Shown here: positions 14,906 through 22,615 of the stretch, one piece after another
Numbering within the stretch: position 1 is the stretch's first letter
How the letters are laid out: every line of letters begins with the position of its first letter
Origin: Nitrospirota bacterium
GTDB lineage: Bacteria; Nitrospirota; Thermodesulfovibrionia; Thermodesulfovibrionales; Magnetobacteriaceae
Reading direction: 5' to 3'
Length of the DNA stretch: 31,216 nucleotides
Assembly: GCA_015232165.1 (NCBI GenBank)
Contig: JADGAE010000002.1
Coordinates: 1-31,216 of the forward strand
Made by a program: the position numbers and the translations under genes
The notes under the pieces: model-generated
Told to the model about the DNA's origin: nothing
Seen by the model: only the letters and a program-made list of their open reading frames with translations
Databases searched by the model: none

Positions 14906-16952
14906 ACCTTACCACTCCTAATGAGTATAGTCTTGCCGTAGAGGAAATCTCTGCATTAGACAGCACCACCACCGATGGTATAAATTTCTCCACAAGTTTC
15001 CTTAAATATCTCCTTATGTGAGAGGAGCACAGTATCACGGGTTGAACGCCCTTAAACTTGTCGCTGTTTATCAGGTTTTCAATCCCTCTCACTATCTTGT
15101 TTACGACGTCCGGGTTTATTGCCTCTCCGGTCTGCACGCTCCTGGAGAGCATCGTCTCAAACCTCGGGTCCAGCGTAAAGACCGGCACGTTGCCTTCCTG
15201 GGTTGAGTACTGCTTGGTGATATGCCGCGACAACGACTGTCTCACCAGCTCCGTTAGCATCTCCGTGTCCTTTACCGACGGTGCGTAGTCGATCACGGTC
15301 TCCAGTATGGTTATTATATCATTAATGGGTACCCTTTCTCTCAACAATCCCTGCAGGATGCGTTGCACCCCGCCCAGGGAGATGTGCGCGGGAATAAGTT
15401 CATCAACGAGCTTGGGATAGCTCTTGGAGACGTTATCGAGGATATTCTGAACCTCGGAACGGCTCAGGAGCTCCCAACTGGACTTCCTGATAAGCTCGGT
15501 CAGGTGCGTAGCGACAACAGTTGGCGTATCCACTACCATGTAACCCTCCACCTGTGCGCGCTGGATGGTGGGTTCATCTATCCAGTAGGCCGGCAGTCCG
15601 AAGGCCGGTTCCCTGGCGGGGATACCCTCTATCTTTTCCGACTCGTCGGGGGCTACGGCCAGCCAGTAGCCCATCATGACCTCGTTGCGTGCTATCTCTA
15701 TACCCCTGATCATAAAGCTGTACTCATGGGGCCTCAACTGGAGATTATCCCTTATGTGAACGGGTGGGATGACAAAGCCGATCTCCTTGGCCAGTTGTCT
15801 TCTCATGGCCTTTATCTTGGACAGGAGTTCGCCCTTGGTCTCCTCCACCAGCGGGATAAGTCCATAGCCGATCTCCAGGGTAAGGGGGTCTAGCTCAAGG
15901 AAGGACTCAATCCGCGGTTCCTCGGCTGCGGACTCCGTGGGACCTGCGGCAGCGGCAGCAGCCTCTTTCTTGGTTGTTGAACTTACCAGGTAGGCAAAAC
16001 CGGCCGCTGATGCAGCTATGAGCATAAACGGCAGGTGCGGTAGCCCGGGCACCAGGGCCAGGGCAAACAGGATGCCAGAGGTCGTAAACAACGCCTTGGG
16101 GTTAATCAGCACCTGCTGTGCTATGTCCTGACCCATGTCTGAGTCCTTACCGGCACGGCTGACCACTATACCGGCGGCTGTTGATATCAGCAGCGCGGGT
16201 ATCTGTGTTACAAGGCCGTCACCGACGGTCAGGATCGTGTAGGTCTTGAGTGCCTCCACTATGGCCAGGTCCCTTTGCAGGACGCCGATTATAAGGCCGC
16301 CCACTATGTTTATAGCCGTTATGATAAGGCCTGCGATGGCATCTCCTCTGACGAACTTGCTGGCACCATCCATAGCGCCGTAGAAGTCTGCCTCCTGGGA
16401 TATGATTTCACGCCTGCGTCTGGCGTCCTTTTCGTTGATCAGGCCGGCGTTGAGGTCGGCGTCAATGGCCATCTGTTTACCGGGCATGGCGTCAAGGGTA
16501 AACCTCGCCGCAACCTCGGCTATTCTACCGGAACCCTTCGTGATAACAACAAAGTTGACTATCACCAGGATCAGAAATATGATAAGACCCACGGCATAGT
16601 TGCCGCCAACCACGAAGTTACCAAAGGACATGATGACCGTTCCGGCTGCGTCTATACCCTCGTGTCCCTTTAACAGGACCAGCCTCGTTGTGGCAATGTT
16701 GAGCGCCAGGCGATACAGCGTGGTTATCAGCAACAGGGTCGGAAATACGGAAAAATCAAGCGGCTTCTGCACATACACACTGGTGATGATTATCACCACC
16801 GCAAGCGCTATCGATATCGAAAGCAACAGGTCAAGCAGGATCGGAGGCAGCGGCAGGAGCATTACCCCCAGTATCGCCACCACCGTAACGGAGACGATAA
16901 CCTCAGCCCGCTCCCGCAACAACTTTAACACAAAGTTCATCGCCTTATCCAT
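14895..16952 (-). CDS. flhA: Flagellar export gate protein FlhA
   Basis: A 685-residue type III export gate protein of the inner membrane. The N-terminal ~320 residues hold about eight hydrophobic helices (for example VIVSVTVVAILGVMLLPLPP) and the cytoplasmic loop with the conserved RFTLDAMPGKQMAIDADLNA signature. The C-terminal ~350 residues form the cytosolic ring that docks export chaperones (EIGYGLIPLV, AYWIDEPTIQRA, HLTELIRKSSWELLSR). Length and domain order are normal. It is separated from flhB by 222 bases that consist mostly of a family B repeat element. Confidence 0.97.
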   Translation of the reverse strand: MDKAMNFVLKLLRERAEVIVSVTVVAILGVMLLPLPPILLDLLLSISIALAVVIIITSVYVQKPLDFSVFPTLLLITTLYRLALNIATTRLVLLKGHEGIDAAGTVIMSFGNFVVGGNYAVGLIIFLILVIVNFVVITKGSGRIAEVAARFTLDAMPGKQMAIDADLNAGLINEKDARRRREIISQEADFYGAMDGASKFVRGDAIAGLIITAINIVGGLIIGVLQRDLAIVEALKTYTILTVGDGLVTQIPALLISTAAGIVVSRAGKDSDMGQDIAQQVLINPKALFTTSGILFALALVPGLPHLPFMLIAASAAGFAYLVSSTTKKEAAAAAAGPTESAAEEPRIESFLELDPLTLEIGYGLIPLVEETKGELLSKIKAMRRQLAKEIGFVIPPVHIRDNLQLRPHEYSFMIRGIEIARNEVMMGYWLAVAPDESEKIEGIPAREPAFGLPAYWIDEPTIQRAQVEGYMVVDTPTVVATHLTELIRKSSWELLSRSEVQNILDNVSKSYPKLVDELIPAHISLGGVQRILQGLLRERVPINDIITILETVIDYAPSVKDTEMLTELVRQSLSRHITKQYSTQEGNVPVFTLDPRFETMLSRSVQTGEAINPDVVNKIVRGIENLINSDKFKGVQPVILCSSHIRRYLRKLVEKFIPSVVVLSNAEISSTARLYSLGVVRYED

Positions 16953-16973
16953 ACGAGTTTATCCCCACCGGTA

Positions 16974-17154
16974 GTATTTTCTCAAAAAAACATGTTACAT
17001 TTCCATTTACGACGTTAGAAGATGGATTCCCGCTTTCGCGGGAATGACAATTATAGCCGCTTGTCATTACGCAGCCTGCCCCTGGCGACAACATGGGCAA
17101 GCAGGAATCCAGGACGTGTAAAAGCATAACCGCCACTGAATGTAAAGAAGATGT
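16974..17154 (+). mobile_element. MITE-like element of family B, copy 3, between flhB and flhA
   Basis: The left end GTATTTTCTCAAAAAAACAT matches the family B terminal repeat over 29 bases at about 21 positions. The right end AATGTAAAGAAGATGT matches the other terminal repeat. The core has the palindrome GGATTCCCGC...GCGGGAATGAC and a diverged second palindrome. The flanking octamers CACCGGTA and TACGAGTA agree at five of eight positions, compatible with an old duplication but not proof. It fills nearly the whole flhB-flhA gap within the operon and has no coding potential. Confidence 0.65.
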
Positions 17155-17174
17155 TACGAGTACTATATTGCCTG

Positions 17175-18209
17175 TCATGCTGCCCCCTTGAGTCTGAATA
17201 TGTAGGCCAATATCTTTGCGACCGTCTTGTATAGCTCGGGCGGGATAAAGGTATTAATTTCGAGTTTAAACAGCGTCCTGGCCAGGGGTTTGTCCTCCAC
17301 TATCGGGATGCCGTGTTCCCTGGCGATCTCCCGGAGTCTTTCGGCAATGTAGCCGCTGCCCTTTGCGATTATCTTCGGGGCGGCCATCTCCCTTTCCTTG
17401 TATCTGAGGGCGACGGCCAGGTGCGTGGGATTGGTTATGATCACGGTGGCCTTGGGCACCTCTGCCATCATACGTTTTCTTGCCTGTTCGCGCTGGATGC
17501 TTCTTATCCTCGACTTTATCTTGGGGTCGCCCTCGGTCTCCTTGAACTCCTCTTTTATCTCTTCCTTGCTCATCCTGATGGACTTCTCAAACCGCCATTT
17601 CTCAAATACGTAGCTTATGGCTGCAACTATAAACAGATACAAAAAACCATACAGGAGGGCTTCCTTGAGAAAACCCACCGACATTGAGGCGATCTGCCGC
17701 AGCTCCATCCCCGATATATTGGGCAGCTCATGGATATGATGCTTAATCACCTGGTAGAAGACGATCCCGCCGACCAGGAACTTTAGCAGCGACTTCAGGA
17801 AGTCAATGAGGCCGTTGAAAGAGAACAACCTCTGCAGGCCGCTGACGGGGTTGAGCTTGGAGAAGCTGAATTCCAGGGGTTTTACAAAGAACCCTACCTG
17901 GGCGACATCCGAGGCCACTGCTAGGGTCATGACGGCGATAAAAAACGGCATAAGCAGCGTAATGACATTGACCATGGCAACCCGGGTGGCAGTAAAGGGG
18001 TCCAGTCCGTATTGTAATTTTAAGAACTTGGCGGTTATATCCGTCATATTGTTAAATACGTAGTTGCCGCCAAAGTGTACCACCAGGAGCACACCGGCCA
18101 TACCGGCCAGGGCAGTGACCTCGCGGCTCTTGGCTGTTTGTCCCTTTTCTCTTGCCCGCTGCCGCCGTCGCGGCGTGGCCTGTTCTGATCTTTCATCTTG
18201 TTCTGGCAT
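17175..18209 (-). CDS. flhB: Flagellar export switch protein FlhB
   Basis: A 344-residue inner-membrane export protein that switches substrate class from rod/hook to filament. Four hydrophobic helices lie in the first ~205 residues, followed by a cytoplasmic domain with the autocleavage site NPTH (260-263) in TVIITNPTHLAVALRY. The start was set at ATG 18209, giving MPEQDERSEQATPRRRQRAR, the usual FlhB beginning. The longer frame to 18272 would run deep into fliR and add an atypical N-terminus. No strong ribosome site is visible at this ATG, so it may be coupled to fliR, whose stop is 25 bases upstream. Confidence 0.95.
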   Translation of the reverse strand: MPEQDERSEQATPRRRQRAREKGQTAKSREVTALAGMAGVLLVVHFGGNYVFNNMTDITAKFLKLQYGLDPFTATRVAMVNVITLLMPFFIAVMTLAVASDVAQVGFFVKPLEFSFSKLNPVSGLQRLFSFNGLIDFLKSLLKFLVGGIVFYQVIKHHIHELPNISGMELRQIASMSVGFLKEALLYGFLYLFIVAAISYVFEKWRFEKSIRMSKEEIKEEFKETEGDPKIKSRIRSIQREQARKRMMAEVPKATVIITNPTHLAVALRYKEREMAAPKIIAKGSGYIAERLREIAREHGIPIVEDKPLARTLFKLEINTFIPPELYKTVAKILAYIFRLKGAA

Positions 18210-18234
18210 TTTGTTCCGGCATCTTGTTTCGGCC

Positions 18235-19032
18235 TTACCCTCTACCCATGACCAGGACCTTGTGCATCTCATATCTCAGGTCCTCAAAGACGCCGGCTAT
18301 TACCTGAAAGAAGGACGGTATAGACAGCAGCATAACCAGGAAACCCACGATAATAAACAGCGGGAAGCTCACAAAGAATATGTTTATCTGCGGTGAGGCC
18401 TTATACAGGAATCCAAGCAGGAAGTTCAACACCACCATGACGATCATCACCGGTGCCCCCAGCTTGATGGCAAGGACAAAGACCTTCAGGCCGCCAAACA
18501 TCCCGTACATCATCAAGGTGCTGATGTTTACCTGACCCGGTGGTACGACCTCAAAGCTCCTGGCGAATATGTATATGAGTTCATGGTGGATATTCATGGC
18601 AAAGAACAAGAGCGTTGCCAGGATGCCAAGCAGTCTGGAGACCTCTGCCGACTGGCCAAATTCCGGGTCAAAGCTGGTTGCTATAGACAGGGCCATACCG
18701 TTACTCATCATCTGTCCGGCCATGTTGACGGCGACAAAGGCAAGTCTCACGGCCCCACCCAGGAACATCGACAGTATGATCTCACGCACTATCAGGCTGA
18801 CATAGTTGCCGCCTTCTTTTATCTCAAACTGCACCACCGGTGTCAGCACAAAGGCCAGGGCAACCGCTATGCCCATCTTAAACTGCGCCGGTGAGTTGCT
18901 ACTGCTAAAGAGCGGCATCATCGCCATAAAGATGCTTGTCCTTAGCAGTATTAGCACAAACATGCCTATCTGTTTTGAGACGAGCTCGGAGTTGATAAGC
19001 TCCACCACGTTAATGTTCATATTAAGATTCAT
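18235..19032 (-). CDS. fliR: Flagellar export protein FliR
   Basis: A 265-residue polytopic membrane protein of the export gate, with about six hydrophobic segments (for example FVLILLRTSIFMAMMPLFSS and IFFVSFPLFIIVGFLVMLLS). FliR joins FliP and FliQ in the gate helix. ATG 19032 gives MNLNMNINVVEL; an in-frame ATG four codons later is possible. The family B element begins only a few bases upstream of this start, so the sequence read by the ribosome before fliR (AAAAAAGAATATACC) belongs to the element's end. Confidence 0.95.
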   Translation of the reverse strand: MNLNMNINVVELINSELVSKQIGMFVLILLRTSIFMAMMPLFSSSNSPAQFKMGIAVALAFVLTPVVQFEIKEGGNYVSLIVREIILSMFLGGAVRLAFVAVNMAGQMMSNGMALSIATSFDPEFGQSAEVSRLLGILATLLFFAMNIHHELIYIFARSFEVVPPGQVNISTLMMYGMFGGLKVFVLAIKLGAPVMIVMVVLNFLLGFLYKASPQINIFFVSFPLFIIVGFLVMLLSIPSFFQVIAGVFEDLRYEMHKVLVMGRG

Positions 19033-19035
19033 ACG

Positions 19036-19199
19036 GTATATTCTTTTTTATATTTCATGGCAATGATGCCTTTGCAACCCTTGTTGCCGCCAGGGGTAGG
19101 CCTCTGGATTCCTGTTTACACAGGAATGACAAACGCCTATTACCGTCATTCCCGCGAAAGCGGGAATCCATGCCTTTAAACCATTTTTTAGAGGGCGTC
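19036..19199 (-). mobile_element. MITE-like element of family B, copy 4, between fliQ and fliR
   Basis: One end reads GTATATTCTTTTTTATATTT followed by CATGGCAA, close to the family B terminal repeat. The other end, ACCATTTTTTAGAGGGCGTC, is a diverged version of the opposite repeat. Inside are the two family palindromes (GGATTCCTGT...ACAGGAATGAC and GTCATTCCCGCGAAAGCGGG). Flanking octamers do not match, so it is probably old. It occupies almost the whole gap between fliQ and fliR and provides the fliR leader. Confidence 0.65.
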
Positions 19200-19205
19200 T
19201 ATTTT

Positions 19206-19475
19206 TCATTTAGCGTATTGTGGCAGTTTCTCTATGAGGTTGACCGTGAAGGTGATCATAGTCCTGGCCAGCCACGGCATCAGGAAAAAGATACAGGCAA
19301 AGACGGCAAGTATCTTTGGGACAAAGGTCAATGTAAACTCCTGTATCTGCGTAATGGCCTGGAAGAAACTGACCAACAGTCCAACCACCATGCTCACCAT
19401 GAGCATCGGCCCGGCCACCATCAAGAGTGTCTTAAACACGTCGCCGGAGATGTCCCTTACGATCTCTACCGTCAT
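19206..19475 (-). CDS. fliQ: Flagellar export protein FliQ
   Basis: An 89-residue membrane protein with two hydrophobic hairpin helices (VAGPMLMVSMVVGLLVSFFQ and ILAVFACIFFLMPWL), the usual size and shape of FliQ in the export gate. The conserved QAITQIQEFTLTFVPKI loop between the helices is present. Its ATG overlaps the fliP stop by four bases (ATGA), indicating coupled translation. Confidence 0.95.
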   Translation of the reverse strand: MTVEIVRDISGDVFKTLLMVAGPMLMVSMVVGLLVSFFQAITQIQEFTLTFVPKILAVFACIFFLMPWLARTMITFTVNLIEKLPQYAK

Positions 19476-20119
19476 TGGAAGCTCCGCACCAGCGTGCCCA
19501 CTACCAGGTTCCAGCCGTCAACAAGCACAAACAGCAGCAGCTTAAACGGCAGTGATATCATCACCGGGGGTACCATCATCATACCCATGGAGAGCATCAC
19601 GCTGGCCACCACCATGTCTATTATAATAAAGGGCAGGTATAACAGAAAGCCCATCTCAAAGGCCGTCTTAAGCTCGCTGATTGCAAAGGCGGGTACCACA
19701 ACCTTGATCGGTGTCTCCATTGGCTTCTCCGGCGTATCCATCTTTGACAGTCTCAGAAACAGGGCCAGGTCCTTTTGTCTGGTCTGTTTGAGCATAAAGC
19801 CCTTGACGGGTTCTTCGGCGCGCTTAAAGGCCTCTCCGAGGGTTATCTTTTTATCGAGCAGGGGGGTCAATGAGTCCTTTGCCAGGATGTCCAGTATGGG
19901 GGTCATTACAAACATGGTGATAAAGATGGACAGCCCTATGACCACAACGTTTGGCGGAATTTGCTGACCGCCAATGGCCTGGCGCAAAAACGACAACACT
20001 ATGACTACCCGCGTAAAAGACGTAAACATAACAAGCATCGACGGTATCACCGACAGAAAGCTGATCATCACAAACATCGATATCAGCGGATGGTCTATGT
20101 TAAATATGTTGTTGTTCAT
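19472..20119 (-). CDS. fliP: Flagellar export protein FliP
   Basis: A 215-residue polytopic membrane protein with the family signatures FTRVVIVLSFLRQAIG, PPNVVVIGLSIFITMFVM, PAFAISELKTAFEMGFLLYL and MVPPVMISLPFKLLLFVLVD. I set the start at ATG 20119 (MNNNIFNID), preceded by GAGG six bases upstream. The longer frame to 20155 adds a polar dozen residues and deepens the overlap with fliO. With this start there is no obvious cleavable signal peptide, unlike enterobacterial FliP; the first hydrophobic stretch begins around residue 10. It overlaps fliO by 20 bases. Confidence 0.93.
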   Translation of the reverse strand: MNNNIFNIDHPLISMFVMISFLSVIPSMLVMFTSFTRVVIVLSFLRQAIGGQQIPPNVVVIGLSIFITMFVMTPILDILAKDSLTPLLDKKITLGEAFKRAEEPVKGFMLKQTRQKDLALFLRLSKMDTPEKPMETPIKVVVPAFAISELKTAFEMGFLLYLPFIIIDMVVASVMLSMGMMMVPPVMISLPFKLLLFVLVDGWNLVVGTLVRSFQ

Positions 20120-20381
20120 CTCTGACCTCATCATCATCCGGAAGGTTTTTTCCACTCATGGTTGTAAGCAGCCTGAAATCGGTAGGTGTGACCCCGACGA
20201 TTAACACCTCAGCACCAACCTTCACAGCCGCAATACCCTTCTTTGGCCCAAGAGAGACATACTCCAGGATGTTTATAAGCCCCGCCTTCTTCCGTCTTTT
20301 CCTTAACACGTATGCAATGCCATATATCAGCAAGACTACGCCGGCAAGGGACAGGGACATCTGAAACAGGACGTCCGTCAT
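20100..20381 (-). CDS. fliO: Flagellar export assembly protein FliO
   Basis: A 93-residue protein with one N-terminal membrane segment ([16 protein letters not shown]) followed by RKRRKK and a small cytoplasmic domain with [17 protein letters not shown] and [16 protein letters not shown], the FliO/FliZ pattern. It stabilises FliP during gate assembly. It has a four-base ATGA overlap with fliN upstream. The short length is normal for minimal FliO proteins. Confidence 0.88.
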   Translation of the reverse strand: MTDVLFQMSLSLAGVVLLIYGIAYVLRKRRKKAGLINILEYVSLGPKKGIAAVKVGAEVLIVGVTPTDFRLLTTMSGKNLPDDDEVRDEQQHI

Positions 20382-20686
20382 TTCAACTGCTTTAGCCTGT
20401 CGGTAGGACTGACGATATCCGTGAGCCTTATGCCAAACTTTTCATTGACGACTACCACCTCACCCCTTGCAATGACTTTATTGTTAATGAGCATCTCCAG
20501 CGGCTCACCGGCGAGCTTGTCAAGCTCCACCACGGAACCCTGCCCCAACTGCAGCAGGTCGTTAATCAACATCTTGGTCCTGCCTATCTCTACCGTAATC
20601 GTAAGCGGTATGTCAAGGAGAAACTTTATATCCCTAAGCCCTTCCTCGCTGCCGCCACCGCCGTCAAACTCCTGAAACACATCCAT
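20378..20686 (-). CDS. fliN: Flagellar motor switch protein FliN
   Basis: A 102-residue protein built around one SpoA/FliN domain: [39 protein letters not shown] and [20 protein letters not shown]. FliN forms the C-ring base with FliM and contacts the export ATPase complex. The N-terminus is a short Gly/Glu-rich stretch, with no extra CheC-like domain (so not FliY). It lies 24 bases downstream of fliM. Confidence 0.96.
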   Translation of the reverse strand: MDVFQEFDGGGGSEEGLRDIKFLLDIPLTITVEIGRTKMLINDLLQLGQGSVVELDKLAGEPLEMLINNKVIARGEVVVVNEKFGIRLTDIVSPTDRLKQLK

Positions 20687-20710
20687 TTGTTATAGCCTCC
20701 TTAATGTAGC

Positions 20711-21682
20711 CTATGTATTAATAACACCTAATATCTTTACCGCCTGAGTACCTTTTTTCACACCCGTGGTACACCTGAACTTAGGGATACCCTCTACCTT
20801 AAAGATCAGGTCCTCCGTCAAAGACTTGCCCATGTTTATGACATCCCCCGGGCGCATATGCAACAGATCATCCACGGTCAGTTCCACATTACCCAGGTCC
20901 ACGCTGACCTCCACATAGGAGTCAATTAGTATGTCCTTGAGGCGGTTGACCCACCTCTGGTCGGTCTCCATCTTTTCCGCCTGTATGCCCGAGTAGAGTT
21001 TCTCCTTTACGGGCTCTATGATCGAGTATGGGATGCAGAAGTACATCTTGCCGGTGAAGTCCTCCACCTCTATGTGTACCTCTACCTTGATAATGACCTC
21101 CGTGGGCGTCACTATTGTGACAAACTGGGGGTTCATTTCGGAACCGACGTGTTCGGGCTGGACGTTGGCAAGCCCCCTCCAGGCAAGGGCAAAGTCCTTG
21201 AGCACCATGGCGACCACCTTCTTGATGATCCGCTGCTCTATGGGCGTAAAATACCGTCCCTCAGACTTCGTATTGCGGGCCGTCGTTGCACCGAAAAAAT
21301 ACTCCACAAAGGCAAAGACGGCCGGGGCGCTTATCACAAACAGCGAATATCCCTTCAACGGTTCCATCTTAAATATATTTATGCTGGAGGGCAGGGGCAG
21401 GGTCTTCATAAACTCGCTGAACTTCATCATCTCAACCCCGTGTATGTTGACATCGACAAACTTCATGATAATGGTCGAAATGGAGTTTCTGAAAAACCTC
21501 GCAAACCGCTCATTGGCTATCTCAAGGCCCGGCATCCTGCCGCGGATAATCCGCTCCTGGCTGGTGAGATCGTATATCTTGGCATCGACGTCTTCCGTCC
21601 CGCCGGCCTCCGTCTCAATGGCGCCTGCCTGCACACCCTTTAACAGGGCATCAATTTCATCTTGTGAGAGTATCTTATTCAT
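20711..21682 (-). CDS. fliM: Flagellar motor switch protein FliM
   Basis: A 323-residue switch protein. The N-terminal peptide LSQDEIDALLKGV is the CheY-P binding motif. The middle CheC-like domain (about 45-230) and the C-terminal SpoA domain (VSVDLGNVELTVDDLLHMRPG) complete the protein. Retention of EIDALL supports control of the motor by the CheY encoded about 12 kb downstream on the same strand. It overlaps the fliL stop by four bases (ATGA). Confidence 0.96.
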   Translation of the reverse strand: MNKILSQDEIDALLKGVQAGAIETEAGGTEDVDAKIYDLTSQERIIRGRMPGLEIANERFARFFRNSISTIIMKFVDVNIHGVEMMKFSEFMKTLPLPSSINIFKMEPLKGYSLFVISAPAVFAFVEYFFGATTARNTKSEGRYFTPIEQRIIKKVVAMVLKDFALAWRGLANVQPEHVGSEMNPQFVTIVTPTEVIIKVEVHIEVEDFTGKMYFCIPYSIIEPVKEKLYSGIQAEKMETDQRWVNRLKDILIDSYVEVSVDLGNVELTVDDLLHMRPGDVINMGKSLTEDLIFKVEGIPKFRCTTGVKKGTQAVKILGVINT

Positions 21683-22182
21683 TGAACCACAAAATCCGTA
21701 AAATAAACGTTCTTTATCATATCGTTGCCGATGGTCTGATTGAACTTAAACAACATCTCATCCTTCAACTGCATCTTCCCCTCAGAGCCTGATATAGACT
21801 CCAGCGACTTACCGCTTAACAAAAAGACGACGGCATCTCTGAGTTGAGGTGTCCTGTCCTTAACGAAAGGCTCGTCTTTTTTGGAGGTTATCTCCAACTG
21901 CACCGTTACCTTCATATACCTTCCGGCATCCACGAGGTTCACCACAAACGGGTCAAGCGCTACAAGCGCCGGAGGACCTTCCTCATGCTTGGGCTTTGCC
22001 TCATGTCCCGCCTCTTGACCGGCACCCTCTTTCTTACCCATCAGCTTTGTGTATGCCAAAAAACCACCGCCGCCAAAAACCAATAATATGGCGACAACTA
22101 TGATTATTAACTTCATACTCAGCTTGGACTTCTTTTCCTCCGACGGTGCCATCTCTGCACTATCATCGCGCTCATCAGCCAT
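21679..22182 (-). CDS. fliL: Flagellar basal body-associated protein FliL
   Basis: A 167-residue single-pass inner-membrane protein: a short charged N-terminus, a membrane helix at about 22-45 (LIIIVVAILLVFGGGGFLAY), an acidic/Lys linker and a periplasmic FliL domain (LDPFVVNLVDAGRYMKVTVQ, RDAVVFLLSGKSLESI). It associates with the stator around the motor. The ATG has AGGAGGG nine bases upstream. It is the first gene of the minus-strand run and lies just downstream of a good promoter. Confidence 0.95.
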   Translation of the reverse strand: MADERDDSAEMAPSEEKKSKLSMKLIIIVVAILLVFGGGGFLAYTKLMGKKEGAGQEAGHEAKPKHEEGPPALVALDPFVVNLVDAGRYMKVTVQLEITSKKDEPFVKDRTPQLRDAVVFLLSGKSLESISGSEGKMQLKDEMLFKFNQTIGNDMIKNVYFTDFVVQ

Positions 22183-22230
22183 TAAACCAAACCCTCCTAA
22201 CTAACATTAGATTAACTCCTTGTATATATC

Positions 22231-22260
22231 ATTATATCAAAATAACCTACTTAATATCAA
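22231..22260 (-). promoter_or_regulatory. Sigma-70-type promoter for the fliL-led operon
   Basis: On the minus strand a TTGATA -35 (22255-22260) and a perfect TATAAT -10 (22231-22236) are separated by 18 bases, leaving a leader of about 40 bases before fliL. No other promoter of similar quality was seen inside the 19-kb minus-strand gene run. Confidence 0.72.
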
Positions 22261-22413
22261 ATAACGTACCCGTGTATAAACAAAAAAAACATAATGCCTG
22301 TCAGGCCGGCCCCCCAAACAAAGCGTCAAAATATTGACGTTGGTGATGTTTTCTCAACCTTATCAAAACGTGCTATAAAGAAGATACAAAGAAACTTTAT
22401 ATTTTCTCATTAG

Positions 22414-22537
22414 GGGTGCATAAATTTTTGGTGGACAACAAGTGGTAATAAAAATGCATATAAAGGGGTCAAGGGGGCCGGCCCCCTTGCAGGGGGTTCT
22501 GAAGGGGGGCGGAGCCGCCCCTTTTTTTTATGCACCC
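22414..22537 (+). mobile_element. 124-bp TIR-bounded element (family C) carrying module A, with perfect 8-bp duplication
   Basis: The ends GGGTGCATAAA (22414-22424) and TTTATGCACCC (22527-22537) are perfect 11-bp inverted repeats. Both sides are flanked by CTCATTAG (22406-22413 and 22538-22545), a perfect 8-bp direct repeat of the kind left by transposition. The interior 22465-22529 is a short-form module A copy. There is no open frame, so movement would need a transposase supplied elsewhere. It is inserted between the divergent fliL operon and the HD-GYP/PilZ gene. The rest of 22261-22413 holds no gene; 22373-22386 (TATAAAGAAGATAC) may be a scrap of a family B end. Confidence 0.8.
22503..22529 (+). 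terminator. Terminator-like hairpin inside the family C element
   Basis: GGGGCG pairs with CGCCCC around a four-base loop and is followed by eight T residues, the best U-tract among the module A copies. It points toward the HD-GYP/PilZ gene and would stop read-through from the left before that gene's own promoter region. Confidence 0.6.
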
Positions 22538-22576
22538 CTCATTAGAGATACCTATCTTTTTTCCATAGGTTTCGTT

Positions 22577-22582
22577 TATAAT
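22577..22582 (+). promoter_or_regulatory. Possible -10 box for the HD-GYP/PilZ gene
   Basis: A perfect TATAAT lies 33 bases before the ATG. No clear -35 is present. A small inverted repeat ACCTAT (22550-22555) / ATAGGT (22565-22570) lies where the -35 region would be and could be an operator, though it may be chance. Confidence 0.45.
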
Positions 22583-22615
22583 ATGGTAAGATAAATAAAT
22601 GGGAGTGACACTGAC

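Noticed and set aside
18210..18272. Upstream extension of flhB.
   Set aside because: It would overlap fliR by about 38 bases and add a Cys/Trp-rich N-terminus unlike FlhB; the MPEQDERSEQATPRR start fits the family.
20120..20155. Upstream extension of fliP giving a 227-residue protein.
   Set aside because: It adds polar residues inside fliO without a better ribosome site; ATG 20119 has GAGG at good spacing.
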